Shown: positions 1 to 11,746 of the stretch, one piece after another
How the letters are laid out: every line of letters starts with the position of its first letter
Numbering within the stretch: position 1 is the first letter of the stretch
DNA from: Alternaria dauci
Lineage: Eukaryota > Ascomycota > Dothideomycetes > Pleosporales > Pleosporaceae
Length of the DNA stretch: 64,000 bases
Direction: 5' to 3'
NCBI RefSeq assembly: GCF_042100115.1
Contig: NC_091281.1
Coordinates: 1,426,001 to 1,490,000, forward strand
Program-made: the position numbers and the translations under genes
Notes under the pieces: model-generated
What the model saw: only the letters and a program-made list of their open reading frames with translations
What the model was told of the DNA's origin: nothing
The model's database searches: none

Positions 1-922
1 TGCGCAAAACGATTTGTCGCTCATGACTGAGGCCTTGAGGGACTACCCGCGCATAAACGAAGTTGTGGCGTAGATCCTGTCTAAAAGCTGAGCAAATTCA
101 TGCGATACGTTCACAAACGGCTCGAAAAGGACATTGATCTGCGATGCCCAGTCGCTTGTTTGGACAGGGAACATGTCTCGACGAGTTGTGTTGCTGCCTA
201 CCTGCACCTTTGTGGGCTGTGCGGGTGGCGAAGCTCGCAGTGTCGCACATCGAATCCCACATCCAAATCCCAAATCCCACGTTCCGGATCTTGTTTCCAA
301 TCTCTGTAGAATTGAAATATGATAAATGGATTTGCGTAAAAGTGATCCGTCAACTGAACATCCCAGTTAATTCTATTATAACGACAACGCCTAGCTTACT
401 TGATCAGGGCTCGTTTCGGGCCTAAGAAAGTACGTAGGTTATGGTGATGTTTGCCATTGACAGATGTGCTGTACGCGCTATAGATCCGAAGCTTTACCGC
501 CGTGGCTTAGTTCAAGGAAAGTGATAGGCTAAAAGTCTTAGCAGCGCACCATAACCACCCCATCTCTCTGGAAAGTTTTGTCGTGATGTTCAATCAGTTG
601 TTGGCTTCGCTTGAGCCTACAGCCGATCGACTGGGTGGTGTGTTCTGATACCGGATGGAACCCTGGTACGAGAGTGTGAAGTTCGCTGTTTCAGCGACAG
701 AGGCCTACTGTATCGCGATAATCATTAGAGTTGAGCTTTGGGGAACGGTTGATTGTGTGTTGCTTTGGTTCGCTGGGTCTTATTCGTCTGAGTCACCAAC
801 TGTACCGTGGTTCTCGTGGAACACTGGTACGGGGTTTAGAAGATATGGGTCCTGCGCAGTCGGACTTCAGATCGACAAGTAATACATTCGAACCAGAGTA
901 TCTTCGGCGAAGTCCAAGTGGC
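1..922. other. Gene-poor left end of the window
   Basis: I see no convincing gene here. Open frames are short, overlap on both strands and have no recognisable motif. The right part, 668-816, is one copy of a diverged 149-bp repeat whose partner lies at 42551-42698. The stretch ends at the stop codon of the minus-strand regulator gene. Confidence 0.6.
668..816 (+). repeat. Dispersed repeat, copy 1 (149 bp)
   Basis: This segment aligns end to end with 42551-42698 (148 bp) in the same orientation. Both begin with ACGAG and end with CTGTACCGTGGTTCTCG. Well-conserved blocks in between include the AGAGGC..TATCGCGAT region and GATTGT..TTCGCT. Many differences are C/T or A/G transitions. No coding potential is seen. 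It may be a fragment of an old mobile element; the family is not recognised. Confidence 0.6.
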
Positions 923-2610
923 TCACGGGATGCTCCCGTTACGATGTTGTGCGTCTTCTTCAACCAAAGTCTGGAGGAGTCTCACGGTCGTTCCTGTATT
1001 GTATCCGGTTTGACGCTCGACTTCGTTCAGTATGTTCCAGATTCGTGCCTTCCTAGATATGCCGTGGATGTGTTTTGCAGCTGCAGATAGTTAGACCGAG
1101 CTTGAGACGATTGGAAAGATGGGTGACAACGTCCAGTGATATGAACGAACACATACCGTAAAACAAACCATGCGTAGAGAATACCATCAACGCTGGAGGG
1201 AAATCCGATATGGCTATGTCAGTGATCCTCATAGCCTGCTCCTGTATTAGAGGTATATAGGCTTCATCCTGAAGCTCTGGCTCCGCATAGAGCAGAATAT
1301 GTGTTATGTGATACCCTGGATAGGTCAGAACGCATCAAGTATCAAGAACATGCACGTACGCACAAAAAGCTGCCGCTGCCGCCGCAGCAACAGGAAAGTA
1401 CACTTTGCGAAAGCCATCCGTGTCTTTGTCACCATATCCGATGCCTACAAAGGTATCGGAGAGCCCTCTGCGCCACATTTCTATCTCATGCAAGAAGTTT
1501 TGGCGTTGTTCTTTACCAGCTGCTGTTTGTCCGTTGGGTCCGAAAATGAGGTTGATTACTCTTGCTAGTATCCAGAGAACATGGTTTCCAAGCACATCTT
1601 CCCTAGTCTCGCCCTCGATCCAAGATACCTCCCACTCTGCAGGGTTCAGTATTAGTGGCTGTTCGCTTGCCATGGCGACTACAATCTCGTGCCGAATATA
1701 GATCCAGAAGTTCGCCAGATCAGTCCCGCTCGACTGCGCAGTGACGTGTCGCGACTTGATGAGTATTGTCAGGCCTAGAAAGTGACGGCGATAGTCTTCG
1801 GAGCGCAAGGCTCCGTGAATTTCGTAGCTCAAGAGCAGCATACTTGCGGTCAGCGCGTGTTCGTGCGATGGAACACTCAAGGCATCTATCAGCAGACGCA
1901 ACGCTTCTCCATAATGCTTCCTAGCCGTGACTTGCCAAGAAGGGTCATGGCTCGAGTTTGAAAGCGCGAGGTAATTTGCGGTAAAGGCGCACACGCAATG
2001 GAACAACAGTGGTGATGCCAGGACCAGCTGTGGAATCTTATGCTGAAAGGTGCTACTATGGTCAAAGATGTCCATCCAGGTAGCTACAGTGCGCACATAG
2101 GTTTGCAGTAGAAACGCGCTCTCCGGAGTCAAGCGTATCTTCTTGCGACCGCTCGTCTCGGTCGGTCCTGGTGGTGTAATCCCAGTCACGGGTATGTAAT
2201 TCTGACCGAATAACAACGAGTCCTCGGGAAGGTCGAGATCATTCATACGTGTTCTGAAGACATCAACGAGCAACGGCGCATCGTTCATCGCCTCATTGTT
2301 TGGCTCGTCCTGTATTGCATCACTTTGTGAAGCGGCCCACGCAACCTCTTCGGATGGCTCGCAATCGAGATTCAGGCGTTCACAGTTTCCGCACACAGGC
2401 TTCCTCTCGTCGCAACGTGTATGACGGCGTTTGCAGGTGGCACTGGACCAACACAATCAGTCCAAAGTCGAGATTTCCACATCGAGAGCAACATACCACC
2501 CTTGATGGAATCAGCATATTTTTGCATGACTGCAGGCAAGCGTAGTGATACCTACCTGTTCTACTACGAGGCCCGCCTCTCCGCTTCTTTTTTGGCCTCG
2601 TATCACTCAT
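923..2610 (-). CDS. Zn2Cys6 fungal transcription factor with Fungal_trans_2-type regulatory domain
   Basis: Predicted nuclear DNA-binding regulator of 484 residues from four exons: 2610-2552, 2442-1364, 1315-1157 and 1080-923. These junctions keep one frame throughout. A basic N-terminus (KKKRRGG) leads into the binuclear zinc cluster, seen as TCKRRHTRCDERKPVCGNC followed by ERLNLDC. The long middle and C-terminal part, including LLSYEIHGALRSEDYRRHF and HILLYAEPEL, resembles the fungal-specific domain of this family. The first zinc ligand expected after RSRTG falls at the exon 1/2 junction. The only junction I found that keeps frame gives Ser there instead of Cys. Target genes are unknown. 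The GMC oxidoreductase upstream is on the same strand, but co-regulation is only a guess. Confident for family, moderate for the first junction. Confidence 0.85.
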
Positions 2611-3356
2611 TATAGGAGGTAGTTAGTTTGGAGAGACGCCTCTGGGGGAATCAGAGTAATGGCCAGCACGATGTCAAAGTTTCTTGGTAGGTGCATATGA
2701 CGCTAAGGCACTGTACTAAGACGCTTTGGGTTAGCCAATATTGGACGCGCAGCTACGAATCGATGTCGCGCAGAGCCACCGGAGCAGTAGGTGAAGGATA
2801 GCGTTTCTCTTCTTCCTCAAGGTTCTCGCAAGCGAAGACGCTCAATGAAAAAGTCGCGCCAGCTCCTGGTAGTGCAGGCAGGAGCGGCACTGTGGCCTCG
2901 GGTGTGAGCAGGCTCAGGGACCCAAGGTCGTGCTTCAAAAATAAGAATCGGAAAGCCACCGTAGTGGCATTATAGCGATTAAACTACAAAGAACAGATAC
3001 TACACTTGGTCTGAGCCGTAATGGCAAAGGAAGCTGGCAAAAGACTAAGGGGCGTGGGAAAGCCGTGTTGATATAGACACGGCAGCTGGACCGTGCGAAG
3101 CTAAGTTGGCGCGAAAACGTGACTGTCAGCTGCTGCCTGTTGCACTGCCTTGCACGTGTTGTGACTGCTGCCTTGAACTCGACGCTAACAAGCGATCCCT
3201 GATGCAGATACGAGCAGGACGTGCACTTCATTTGGCCAACTGCTGAAGACTACCTAGGCATCGAGACGCCAACTCGGACTACGAAACTGCGGGCTGTCGG
3301 CTTCAGGGGCCGATGCTCATCAAGTCCAGGCAGCCAGTTGCATTTGCACGTCACTA
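2611..3356. other. Intergenic, upstream of the regulator and downstream of the GMC gene
   Basis: Both flanking genes are on the minus strand, so this should hold the promoter of the regulator and the 3' end of the GMC oxidoreductase. Two short minus-strand frames are present but carry no motif. I see no RNA gene or repeat. Confidence 0.5.
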
Positions 3357-5287
3357 CTACTTCTTCTTCCAGTCCTGCTTGATAAGGTCCGCTGCCTTCT
3401 CCGCCACCGCATAGACAGTCGCCTGGATGTTTCCCAACGTCTCCATCGGAAAGATCGACGCGTCAACAACCCGCAGGTTCTTCGTCCCGTGTACCTTTAG
3501 TCTGCTATCGACGACGCCATTGAGTTCCTTGGGCATCATGGCACATGTACCCGTGGGGTGGAAGGTGCTCAGTAATCGCTCCTTGACAATCTCCTTGGCC
3601 GCATCTAGGTCCGTGGCTCGCTTGCCCTCGGGTAATCGCCCACTAGGCTTGAGCAGCGAAGCGAAGGGTTCAGTCTTGACAATGGTTTCAATGTATTGCG
3701 TATAACGGGCAAGGATCTCCAGATCCAGGGGATGAGAAAGATACCGAGGGTCTAGAACTGGCTTTTCTTTCGGATCTGCGGATCGAATGTGGCAGAAGCC
3801 ACGAGAGAAGGGGTGGTTGTTGACCGCCATTATGGTGATGAAGTTCTTGGGATTCGATGGCGCAAGCAGCTCCTTCATCTGCGAGGCTCCCGCGGATATG
3901 TTCAACTGCATTGGCAGCATCATCGCATATCCAGTTGCCTCCTTCGGACCTAATATCTGCTTCTCGAGCTGCTCGTATTGTCTCTTTTGCCAGAGAGGCA
4001 AGTCTTTGTCTTCGTTGCACTGCTTCGCCAGCTGGGCAATTTCATCGTGACTGACGCGGCCATTAGAGTCGATAAGCGGAAGCATAGTCACGCTGATCGG
4101 TATGCCAACAAGTGGGCCGGTCTTGGTGGACATGTATTGTTGAAGCACGGCCTGTACGATGTTTGGATCGCGCATGATATCTGCAGAGAGCTGGTCATCC
4201 GCAATCTCGAAGCAGGGCGCCGAGATGGCATGATCCTGGAGGTTCTCCCCAACACCAGGACTGTCGAGAACTACCGGAATGCCGTGCTTCTCAAGAAGCT
4301 CTTTTTGGCCGATACCAGAAAGCTCAAGAACCTGTGGTGACTGGATGGTGCCTGCGGAAAGGATAACTTCCTTCTTCGCCCTGATCTCATGCACTCCACT
4401 CTTTGTTCGTACCTTCACACCAGTCGCTTGTACGGAGCCGTCACAAACATTGGTAAGTATTTTTTCGACGAATGTTTCCGTCAACACTTCCAGATTAGGT
4501 CTTTTTGCAACTTCTTGGGTATAGTAGGCTGATGCAGCGTAGCTGCGGGTCTTTGTCTCTGCATCGATGGATAGCCCACAAGCGAATGTGCCCAGCTTCT
4601 CGCCTTCAATGGGATCATCCGAATTACACCAGCCAAGACTATCCAGAGTCTTGACCCATGATGCCTGAAAAGGCCCGTAAACGTCCGGAATCGTTACTGG
4701 AAGAGGGCCGTCTTTACCGTGCAACTCCTCGTTGATATAGTCTATGCTCAGGAGCTCTTTCGTTTCCGCACTGGGTGCTGTGAAACGACTGAACTTGCGA
4801 AGGTATGGCGCCACCCCGGCGGCGTCCCAGCCCTCATTGCCAAGTGCCTTCCAAGATTCAAAATTGGCCTTTGACGGATACACAGTTGCACCAAAGTTAA
4901 TTGCTGAAGACCCACCGAGAACCTTTCCTCGGGGATGTGGGATCTGCCGGCCGTTGACGTGCGACTTTAAGGTAATCGTCAGTCTTTGTCAAACCTTTAC
5001 CAGACGACGATATGGCATCGCAACACGCAACTCACCTGAGGCTCAGTCATAAAGTTCCAGTCGTAATCGGGATCTCCGTAGAGGGTTGACAGCATGCCAA
5101 CCGTGTCGATTTTGGGGTCTCCTCTACGATTGGCCCCCGCTTCGATCAAGAGTACCGTCTTTTCAGCATCTTCACTCAGACGGTTTGCGACGACCAAACC
5201 ACCGATTCCCCCGCCAATGACGATAAAGTCAGGCTCTTGCGTGGAGAGCGCATCGATAGATGTCACGCAGCCGGTATGCTGGACCAT
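3357..5287 (-). CDS. GMC family FAD oxidoreductase, no signal peptide
   Basis: Flavin-dependent alcohol, choline or sugar oxidoreductase of the glucose-methanol-choline family, 619 residues. Exons are 5287-5036 and 4964-3357, with a 71-nt intron at GTGAGT. The N-terminal ADP-binding loop reads IVIGGGIGGLVVANRL. GGSSAINFG is the first GMC signature region and GTIQSPQVLELSGIG the second. The C-terminal active-site region contains FHPTGTCAMMPKEL and VVDASIFP, with the catalytic His in FHPTGT. The N-terminus is polar, so the protein is probably intracellular or peroxisomal; I see no clear SKL-type tail (it ends WKKK). A TATATAA-like motif lies about 70 nt upstream of the start. Substrate cannot be told from sequence; aryl-alcohol oxidase and choline dehydrogenase types are equally possible. 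Confidence 0.92.
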
Positions 5288-6046
5288 GGCCGATTGCGAT
5301 CAGACTGTTGTATCTAGGAATGGTTGACAAACGTGAACGCACCGCAACAGCTCCGATATATAACAGAAGTAGTAGTAATCTTCCTGTAAAACCGACCCAC
5401 TCATTCGACGAGAAACGATGAATTTAAGCCCAATGGCAGCTACTACCTCGGAAGGCAGCAAGCGAGGCCAAAGCAGGTTAAGAGGATCCACAGCAGCGCG
5501 TATAGCATGCCGGTATCTTGTCATGTTCCTGGTATTCCTCCACCACCTTCCTGTTCAACGCTCACGGACCGTGGTCAGAACACGCGGCTGTTCTTCCCCG
5601 CTGCAAATGACGGGCGCGTACACCGGGAAGCATTACTTGACCAACAGTTCTCTGATTAGAGCGACGACCACAACGTATGCAGTCGGGCTCGCTCTAGACC
5701 CAATTCAGCCTCAAAGCCACGTCCTTGCGCCCCTGAAAGTATTGGCGAGACCTTCACTGTACGACTGTGGTTACCAATACGAGCGCACGCGGCTCACAGA
5801 TTATCTACCCTGGTATATATATGTCTTAAAACAAGGCGTTTTCGTGCGTCCGAGTGTCGAATCTGTTTCCGAGGTTGCAGTACTTGTTCTGCAGGTGTGC
5901 GGCACAGTCAAGACCAGGGTGCTCGAAGGTCCTTGGCGTCATGCAATCCTCTCGTTATGAAGGATTTGAGCAAGAATTAAATGATTAGTGTTTCCCCTCC
6001 CTGGGCTTGCCGCCTTTGCTCGATGCCGTAATGTTCATTTCGTCGC
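5288..6046. other. Divergent promoter region between GMC gene and rhodopsin-domain gene
   Basis: The two flanking genes are transcribed away from each other, so this segment should hold both promoters. A TATATAA-like run is at about 5356-5363 for the minus-strand gene. A 180-codon plus-strand open frame at 5418-5960 has no motif and biased composition, and was not accepted as a gene. Confidence 0.5.
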
Positions 6047-7363
6047 ATGGCCGGTAGCCGTATAACCACACTATCTGCCCTATGTGGTCTCATCAAATTG
6101 CCGGAAAAGACTAATACTATGTTGGCGACGGATCCATTGACCAAAACAGATGTATTCAAGTTCGATATCGTCACCAAACAGCTAGCTGCCAACTTTTTCC
6201 TTGTCATTTTCGCTGCTGCTCTCGTTACCTTGCGATTCGTCGCTAGACACGTCCGGAAAACTGAGGTATGGTAAGTCGCAACTGATTTCCTGGTTTCACC
6301 AAGCCGATCTAATAAGACTGCAGGTGGGATGATGTCGCCGCGGTGACTTCTTTGGTTTTCACTATAGGTGTGTGTAACCTCTCGACAGAGCATACGAACA
6401 ATGTAGTGCGACGTCGTTTATCCAGATCATGATGCTGAACGTTGACGTAGGTATGCTCGTGATGCATATTTCATATGCGAATCATGGGATGCGCTATCAC
6501 ATCGACGAACTCCCGATTGCCAATGTAGTCTTCATGGCGAAGCAGCTCGTAGCTTATCAGGCGGTATATTACGCAGCCATGTCTAGTGTCAAGCTGTCCT
6601 ACCTCTGGTTCTACTTGCGCATATTCCCCCAGGAAGATTTTCGTAAATGGATATGGATCTGCATGAGCTTGGTTGGTGGTTACTGGCTTGGCAGCATGCT
6701 TCAAATCTTTCTCATCTGCGCGCCTTTCGAGATGAATTGGAACCCTACCATCCCTGGTGGACACTGCGCAAGTTACAATACAGCATTTGTAACGATCGGA
6801 ATCTTCAACATGATCACTGACTTGATCATTATGCTGTTGCCTATACCATTTCTGAGGAGCTTACAGATGGCTGTTGGCACGAAGCTTGGGCTGATAGCGA
6901 TCTTCAGCATAGGTCTCTTGTACGTTCACTTGGTGTAACAGATTTGTGTCCGTTAGTTAACACATATCACAGTGTCACAGCCATTACTATTATTCGTATC
7001 AACGTCCTCCTTCATGTCGACTTCACGAACCTCTCCTACACCATGCACGACGCCGCCTTTTGGTCCGTCGCCGAACCTGCTTTGGCCATCATCAACTGCT
7101 GTATTGCGACTCTGCGGCCGTTGCTCAAGCTCGTATCACCTGCCCGCCTATGGACTTCTAATAAAGCTAGCACATCGGACCGTGATGGCTACTCTGCACA
7201 TATTGGTCTGGAAAACAAGCTGAGGAATAAGGCCCGCTTGGAACATGATGAGTACCCGCTTACCCACGTGGGGGATGGAGTGGCAGATACAACAATCACG
7301 TGTGAAGACTACCAGGGTTTCACAGGCCCAAAGAGCGACGCGGGTAGTGCCAGCTACAGATAG
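6047..7363 (+). CDS. Rhodopsin-domain (PTH11/SAT4-type) integral membrane protein 1
   Basis: Seven-helix membrane protein of the fungal rhodopsin-like family, 384 residues. Exons are 6047-6270, 6324-6369, 6426-6919 and 6973-7363, all joined by GT-AG introns that keep frame. Family marks are WWDD after the first helix, the helix VKLSYLWFYLRIFP, the ICAPFEMNW block with a paired Cys near GGHC, NMITDLIIMLLPIPFL, and a final helix WSVAEPALAIINCCIATLRPL followed by a hydrophilic tail. Members of this family (PTH11 is the best known) act at the plasma membrane in sensing surface or chemical cues, but most have no known ligand. This is one of four such genes in the window. Position 1 could also be an upstream start, but 6047 is the first ATG in frame. 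Confidence 0.85.
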
Positions 7364-7454
7364 CTCCCAAGAAGATCTCTCGTTATCCAAATGCACGAGT
7401 TCTCCGCTAGATATCCGAGGGTGACTATGTAAAAAGTTACACCAAGTCGTGATA

Positions 7455-8375
7455 TCAGATCTCCTGCCAAGTGGTCCACCCACATTCTTCTGCTTCCTGC
7501 CATGGCCCGTTCGTCCTATTTTCCGTTTCGCCATGTGCCGTGTAAAACATTCCTTCGCCAACTATTCCTACATCATGCCACTCCGTATCGCTCTTCTGGA
7601 TGGCTTGCAGAGTGACGTAGACTGGGGTAAAGATCTCGTTTTCTTTTACTTCATCCGCCAACAAGTCATTCTCTGCGTGCGGAATGGCATGAAAATTGAT
7701 CCGACGTGCTGGCTGCCTATCTGTATGCCAATCGGGTCCTTGATAGCTATAGAGAAGCCCCCGGTGATATTCGCAGTACCGGTCGTTGATGTAACTAGAT
7801 ACGAAGCCAGGCAGACGTCCACGGTCGGTACTGCTATCGCGGCCAGACCTGATGGAAGCCTTGAACGCCATAATCTGGCGGTGGTAGATCCCTCGGCTTC
7901 GCTTTTCTTCTTCGTAGTGAGTGATGCATGCCTCGTCGCGTTCTTCAACTTTCACACCTGGCATAGGCAGAAAATATATCTCCAGACGAAATGGACATCG
8001 ATAAGAAACGAGCGGGGTGTCTTGGAGAATGGCTTTTAGCAAGGCAGCCGCCTGAACATTCGCCGCGTTAACGCCTTCGTGCGTGAAGTAGAATGAGAAA
8101 CTGTACAGCGGCGGAAGGGGACATGTTTCCGTGCCATCAAACACCATAAGCGCCTCTTTGCCAGCATGGTCGGCGAACGGAAGAACGTGCGTCTTGCTGC
8201 GTCGGATGCGGGCATGCATCCCTCCTCTTCTTACCATCATCATGCGCTTCTGGAGTGCAAGCAGATATCGACATCTGAGGACGATAGTACTGAGGCAGCA
8301 CTCCTTTTTATCAGAGGTCGGTCGAGCGTCTTGCCCCGCTTGATCGAGGCTAGCCGGATTGAGACTCGCTTCCAA
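7455..8375 (-). CDS. Hypothetical protein, single exon
   Basis: An open frame of 306 codons with no recognisable family. I prefer it to the overlapping plus-strand frame (7449-8039) because its composition is more protein-like, for example FSFYFTHEGVNAANVQAAALLKAIL and VKENEIFTPVYVTLQAIQ. It has no signal peptide or membrane segment. The start is uncertain: several ATGs follow within 40 codons (MMM near residue 45), and an upstream exon is possible. The gene diverges from the unknown gene at 8664, and the first 51-nt repeat dimer lies between the two starts. The function is unknown. Confidence 0.4.
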   Translation of the reverse strand: MEASLNPASLDQAGQDARPTSDKKECCLSTIVLRCRYLLALQKRMMMVRRGGMHARIRRSKTHVLPFADHAGKEALMVFDGTETCPLPPLYSFSFYFTHEGVNAANVQAAALLKAILQDTPLVSYRCPFRLEIYFLPMPGVKVEERDEACITHYEEEKRSRGIYHRQIMAFKASIRSGRDSSTDRGRLPGFVSSYINDRYCEYHRGLLYSYQGPDWHTDRQPARRINFHAIPHAENDLLADEVKENEIFTPVYVTLQAIQKSDTEWHDVGIVGEGMFYTAHGETENRTNGPWQEAEECGWTTWQEI

Positions 8376-8434
8376 GGCACCGCTTTGGTGTCATGAACAC
8401 GAACCGGAAGAAGTCGGTGACCCTGCACGCTATA

Positions 8435-8560
8435 CAAGGGCAAAATCGAACACCCGACTCGGCAACTACAGAGAGCAATTATTCTTTGCTTACATGGCGA
8501 TATAGTACCTAGGCGACTACAGGGGTGGCGTTCGATTTTTCCCTTGTATGACGTGCCTGG
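8435..8560 (+). repeat. 51-nt repeat, tandem dimer (locus 1)
   Basis: Two copies of a 51-nt unit begin with GGCAACTAC at 8461 and GGCGACTAC at 8512, exactly 51 nt apart. The second copy carries the typical middle GTTCGATTTTTCCCTTG (8530-8546). In front of the dimer, 8435-8451 holds the reverse complement of that middle block, a perfect 17-nt match to the copy at 12401-12417. The dimer sits in the spacer between two divergent unknown genes. The function is unknown. Confidence 0.7.
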
Positions 8561-8663
8561 TTCATCACGACATCCCTGCCTGGCTTTGTTCCCCGACCAA
8601 CAAAGATTCGCATCAACACGCCACTGCTATTACGCTTCCAGCTGCAGCCCCTCGCTTGAAATC

Positions 8664-9780
8664 ATGAACGATGATTCCGACACATCATCCGACGAAGACG
8701 CCGAATTACTGGAACGTCACTTCGATCTGTTTGTTGGTGACCATGTCCAACTGCATGAGCGGATGAGAGACGTGGTTGCACAAATATCGGAGAGCAAAAA
8801 TACAATCGATGCCGTCATCAAGAGAGGATTAGAGGATGTGAGGCTAGGCGTGGGATATGTAAGTTAAGTGACATCATGAAAGAGCGAGCCTCATTGACCG
8901 AACCTCAGGACCATATAGAAAGCGTACGCGAGTTTGAAGAAGAGTGCAGCCTAACTACTTGGTTGGACACTGTGCATTCCCTGCCCAGTCTGGACGCGAT
9001 ACGAACTGAATGGGTGGTACGCGTTCTGTACCCAAGACTTTCTCAGCGGCTCAAGTCAAAGACAAACCATTGAGCCCACGACCTACACACCGAAACTCTG
9101 AGGGGAGTCTTCGTGTTCAAAAAGAGATTGACTACGACACGGTTTGCCCCGAGATCAAGCCGGGGAGGAAAGGTTGGCGCCCAAGTGAATTCATAAGCAG
9201 CGCTTTCCAAGTGTGGGAACAGCGAGGTAACCTTATCTTGATTTCAAAGACCGAGCTCGATGAATTGGATGCCGCTAGGAAAGAAGGTGTAGGCAGCAAG
9301 CAGAAAGAAAGCGGGTTGAAGAGGCAGAGGAACGAGGCCAAGTACACAAGCACACAGGCGAAGAAACAAAAAATATTTCATGCATCGCCGACGCTGCTTT
9401 CTACCGAACGCAAGGACAAGGTCAGAGCTATTTTCGAGAGCAGAGAGCAGATGAATGCCCAGGATCTCACGGACTTCATCCAAATGGAGAAGATCAAGCA
9501 CAAGAACCATGAAGCTCCGACGTATGAGACGATCAGAGCCGCAAGGGAATGGTCAAATGTCACTCACGTTAGCCCGTACAGTGCGCCTGTCTGGCTTCTG
9601 TACCATTTCCCGGTCAGCAGCAAGAAGAACAAGGCTGAAGAGCTGCTACGACAGGGAGGTGATCAGGCTTGCGAGGCGGAAGAGGGGAATGGAGAGTGGA
9701 ATAGAGTAAGCTGTAGAGAGGTGTTTGTGGCACTGGAATATTGGGTCCCGCGTGTGCCAAAACGTCAGAAAAAGGCGTAG
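8664..9780 (+). CDS. Hypothetical protein with acidic N-terminus and basic middle
   Basis: Unknown protein of about 317 residues. The proposed exons are 8664-8858, 8909-8923 (15 nt) and 9037-9780; all junctions keep frame with GT-AG ends. The tiny middle exon is uncertain and may be skipped or larger. The start is an acidic stretch, MNDDSDTSSDEDAELLE, then a helical segment (HVQLHERMRDVVAQISESKN). The last exon has RKGWRPSEFISSAFQVWEQ, a Lys/Arg-rich stretch around GLKRQRNEAKYTSTQAKKQK that could be a nuclear localisation signal, and ends ALEYWVPRVPKRQKKA. I do not recognise the family. It lies between copies of the 51-nt repeat dimer. Confidence 0.55.
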
Positions 9781-10260
9781 GATGCATGTCTAGATGCGAG
9801 CGTCATGATGCGAGTCGGGCAGCGGGATTTGACCATTCTTAAGACTGTGGGAGTGACCAGATATGATACGATTAGAATGCTGAGCCCACGGCTGGAGCCT
9901 CATATCTCTTAATATCTAGTATAAATATGATAAAATACGATCCCACATGAGCAGTGAGGCCATATGTGTGATCTTTGGTACTCATGCCACTCAAAACCTT
10001 GAGAGACCGTGCCCTGCCATCCTTGGATGATGCGCTGTCTCCACCTTGGCTGGGAAAATGAGTCTCGCAGCCTCTGTGCCTCTGTCTCAGCGTATTCAAT
10101 GGCTAAGCTTTGCGCGAAACGCATTTGTATCATTTCAATGAAGAAGATACCAGTATTGAAATGTTTCATGTAACACACTTTTCCTGTGAACTGGTGCTTC
10201 TCCCACTAGGATTACACTCTTATTCCTTACTACCCGGCCTTCATCTTCATAGGTGCCTAC
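9781..10260. other. Intergenic between convergent unknown genes
   Basis: The two flanking genes converge, so this holds 3' ends. Short minus-strand frames are present without motifs. An AT-rich patch lies near 9900-9940. Nothing else is seen. Confidence 0.5.
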
Positions 10261-11552
10261 TTAGTTCTCGGTTCCAGCTCCACCACCCGCCCCTGCGTGG
10301 TAGTTCCTGGCTCGCTTGATGCCCCGATTTTCTGCCTTCAGAATGGGGGTGTCTGTCCATGAGCCATAATGTTCGTTGAAGAAACCTAGGTAGTCGAACA
10401 ATCCGCGTATCTGGTCGTAACATTCAAATGTGCGGTCAGACCAGGCGTACCCAGTCGATCGAAGACCGGGGTCCATGAGCAGTTCCTCACTCCTTGCATC
10501 AACCTGGAACGATATAATCATGCTGTTGATCAGATCGCACGCGTTGGCCCAATGATTTGAAACCATTGTCCAAAATGCTGGAATCCGAGGTCGGCCTTCT
10601 GGTACGACCGCATTTACGGCCAACCGACTAGCAAATGTTAGCTCAGTCATGAAGTCCCACGCAAAACTCGAAAGCTTAACACTTACCGAACATCAACCAC
10701 GTTCATCACAGTGCTGAAGTGAGACGCCACGATATCTTTCTTCATGTAACCCCGAAACACTGCTAGACGATCTTGCTTTGCGCGGAAGGCGAACGGAACT
10801 TCCTTAGCTTGCTCGCACTCACGTGCGCTCAGTTGGCCAATGTTTGGCTGTGAGGCAGGTGGATTATCCTTCATGATGTAGTACAAGTCACGAGCGCGCT
10901 CATACCGCTTCTTCTTGAGTCCTCCGGCAATGTCAACGTTTGCGGAAGCTGACCGGAATGCCTGTTCATATGTGTCCCTCCAGAGTTGTCGGAGCTCGGT
11001 CAATGCAGTCTCATAGACCGTACGGTTAGCATTGCGGATCGCTGCGGCAGCCGGTGTCTCGCCTGTAACTTCGATCTCACAAATGCGCGCGTCGAGAGTC
11101 CAGTTGGTAACAAGTGTTTGAAAGTCGAGCGTGCTGACCTTTCTCTTCACAAATTCTTGGATGAACGAGCCGCGCCCGTATCTCTCCGTTTGGATATTCT
11201 TCCGGACCTTCTTGAACAATTGATTTGCAAGCTTCACGGCCTCAGGGTTTTGGCCAACGCCAACGACGGCGTGCTGCATGTCGAGCGGGACCACACCGAA
11301 ATAGGCGGATAACAGTCGGGCCCTCGTCATAGCCGTGGCGTTGTCAGTAGGCCAAACAGGCTCGTCCACGCTGAAGTTACTTGCGGGTGTGCCGGGGATC
11401 GCTACGAGGAATGCTCAGCCAGTATTCGAAGACGCACATTAGTGCTGGTCATTCTCACCATGATCGCGTTGGTTGCAGAGCTCAGCATACAGCACTGTAG
11501 GCGGGATCTCCACGTAAAGCTCTGGTGGCACTGATACCATAACCGACGCCAT
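10261..11552 (-). CDS. Hypothetical protein, Ala/Gly-rich C-terminus
   Basis: Unknown protein of 391 residues. Exons are 11552-11459, 11401-10687 and 10627-10261. Junctions are supported by GTGAGA and GTAAGT donors, by frame, and in the second intron by CTAAC just before the acceptor. The product looks soluble and largely helical (LANQLFKKVRKNIQTERYG, LTELRQLWRDTYEQAFR). It contains a Trp-rich third exon (IPAFWTMVSNHWANACDLINSM) and ends in a short Gly/Ala tail. There is no signal peptide. I do not recognise a domain. Its promoter side carries two further dimers of the 51-nt repeat (11747-11855 and 12326-12430). Confidence 0.65.
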
Positions 11553-11746
11553 AATGTCGACTATGTGGTTGTTGGAGGGAAAACTTGCTGCCCGAATGTG
11601 GAGTAATCTTGAATTATGAGTGTGGGAAGTAGGAGACTTGGATAGAATCAACCAGTGAGACTGATTCATGTATCTATCTACGCTACTTTCTGCCTTTACT
11701 TGAAGCTCAGAGTAAGCAGGGCAGTGAATTGATAGCCATGGCCCCA

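Noticed and set aside
5418..5960. 180-codon plus-strand open frame between two divergent genes
   Set aside because: No motif, irregular composition, and it fills the shared promoter region. An open frame of this length arises by chance at about 50% GC.
7449..8039. 196-codon plus-strand frame opposite the hypothetical gene 7455-8375
   Set aside because: It is the complement of a longer and more protein-like minus-strand frame.
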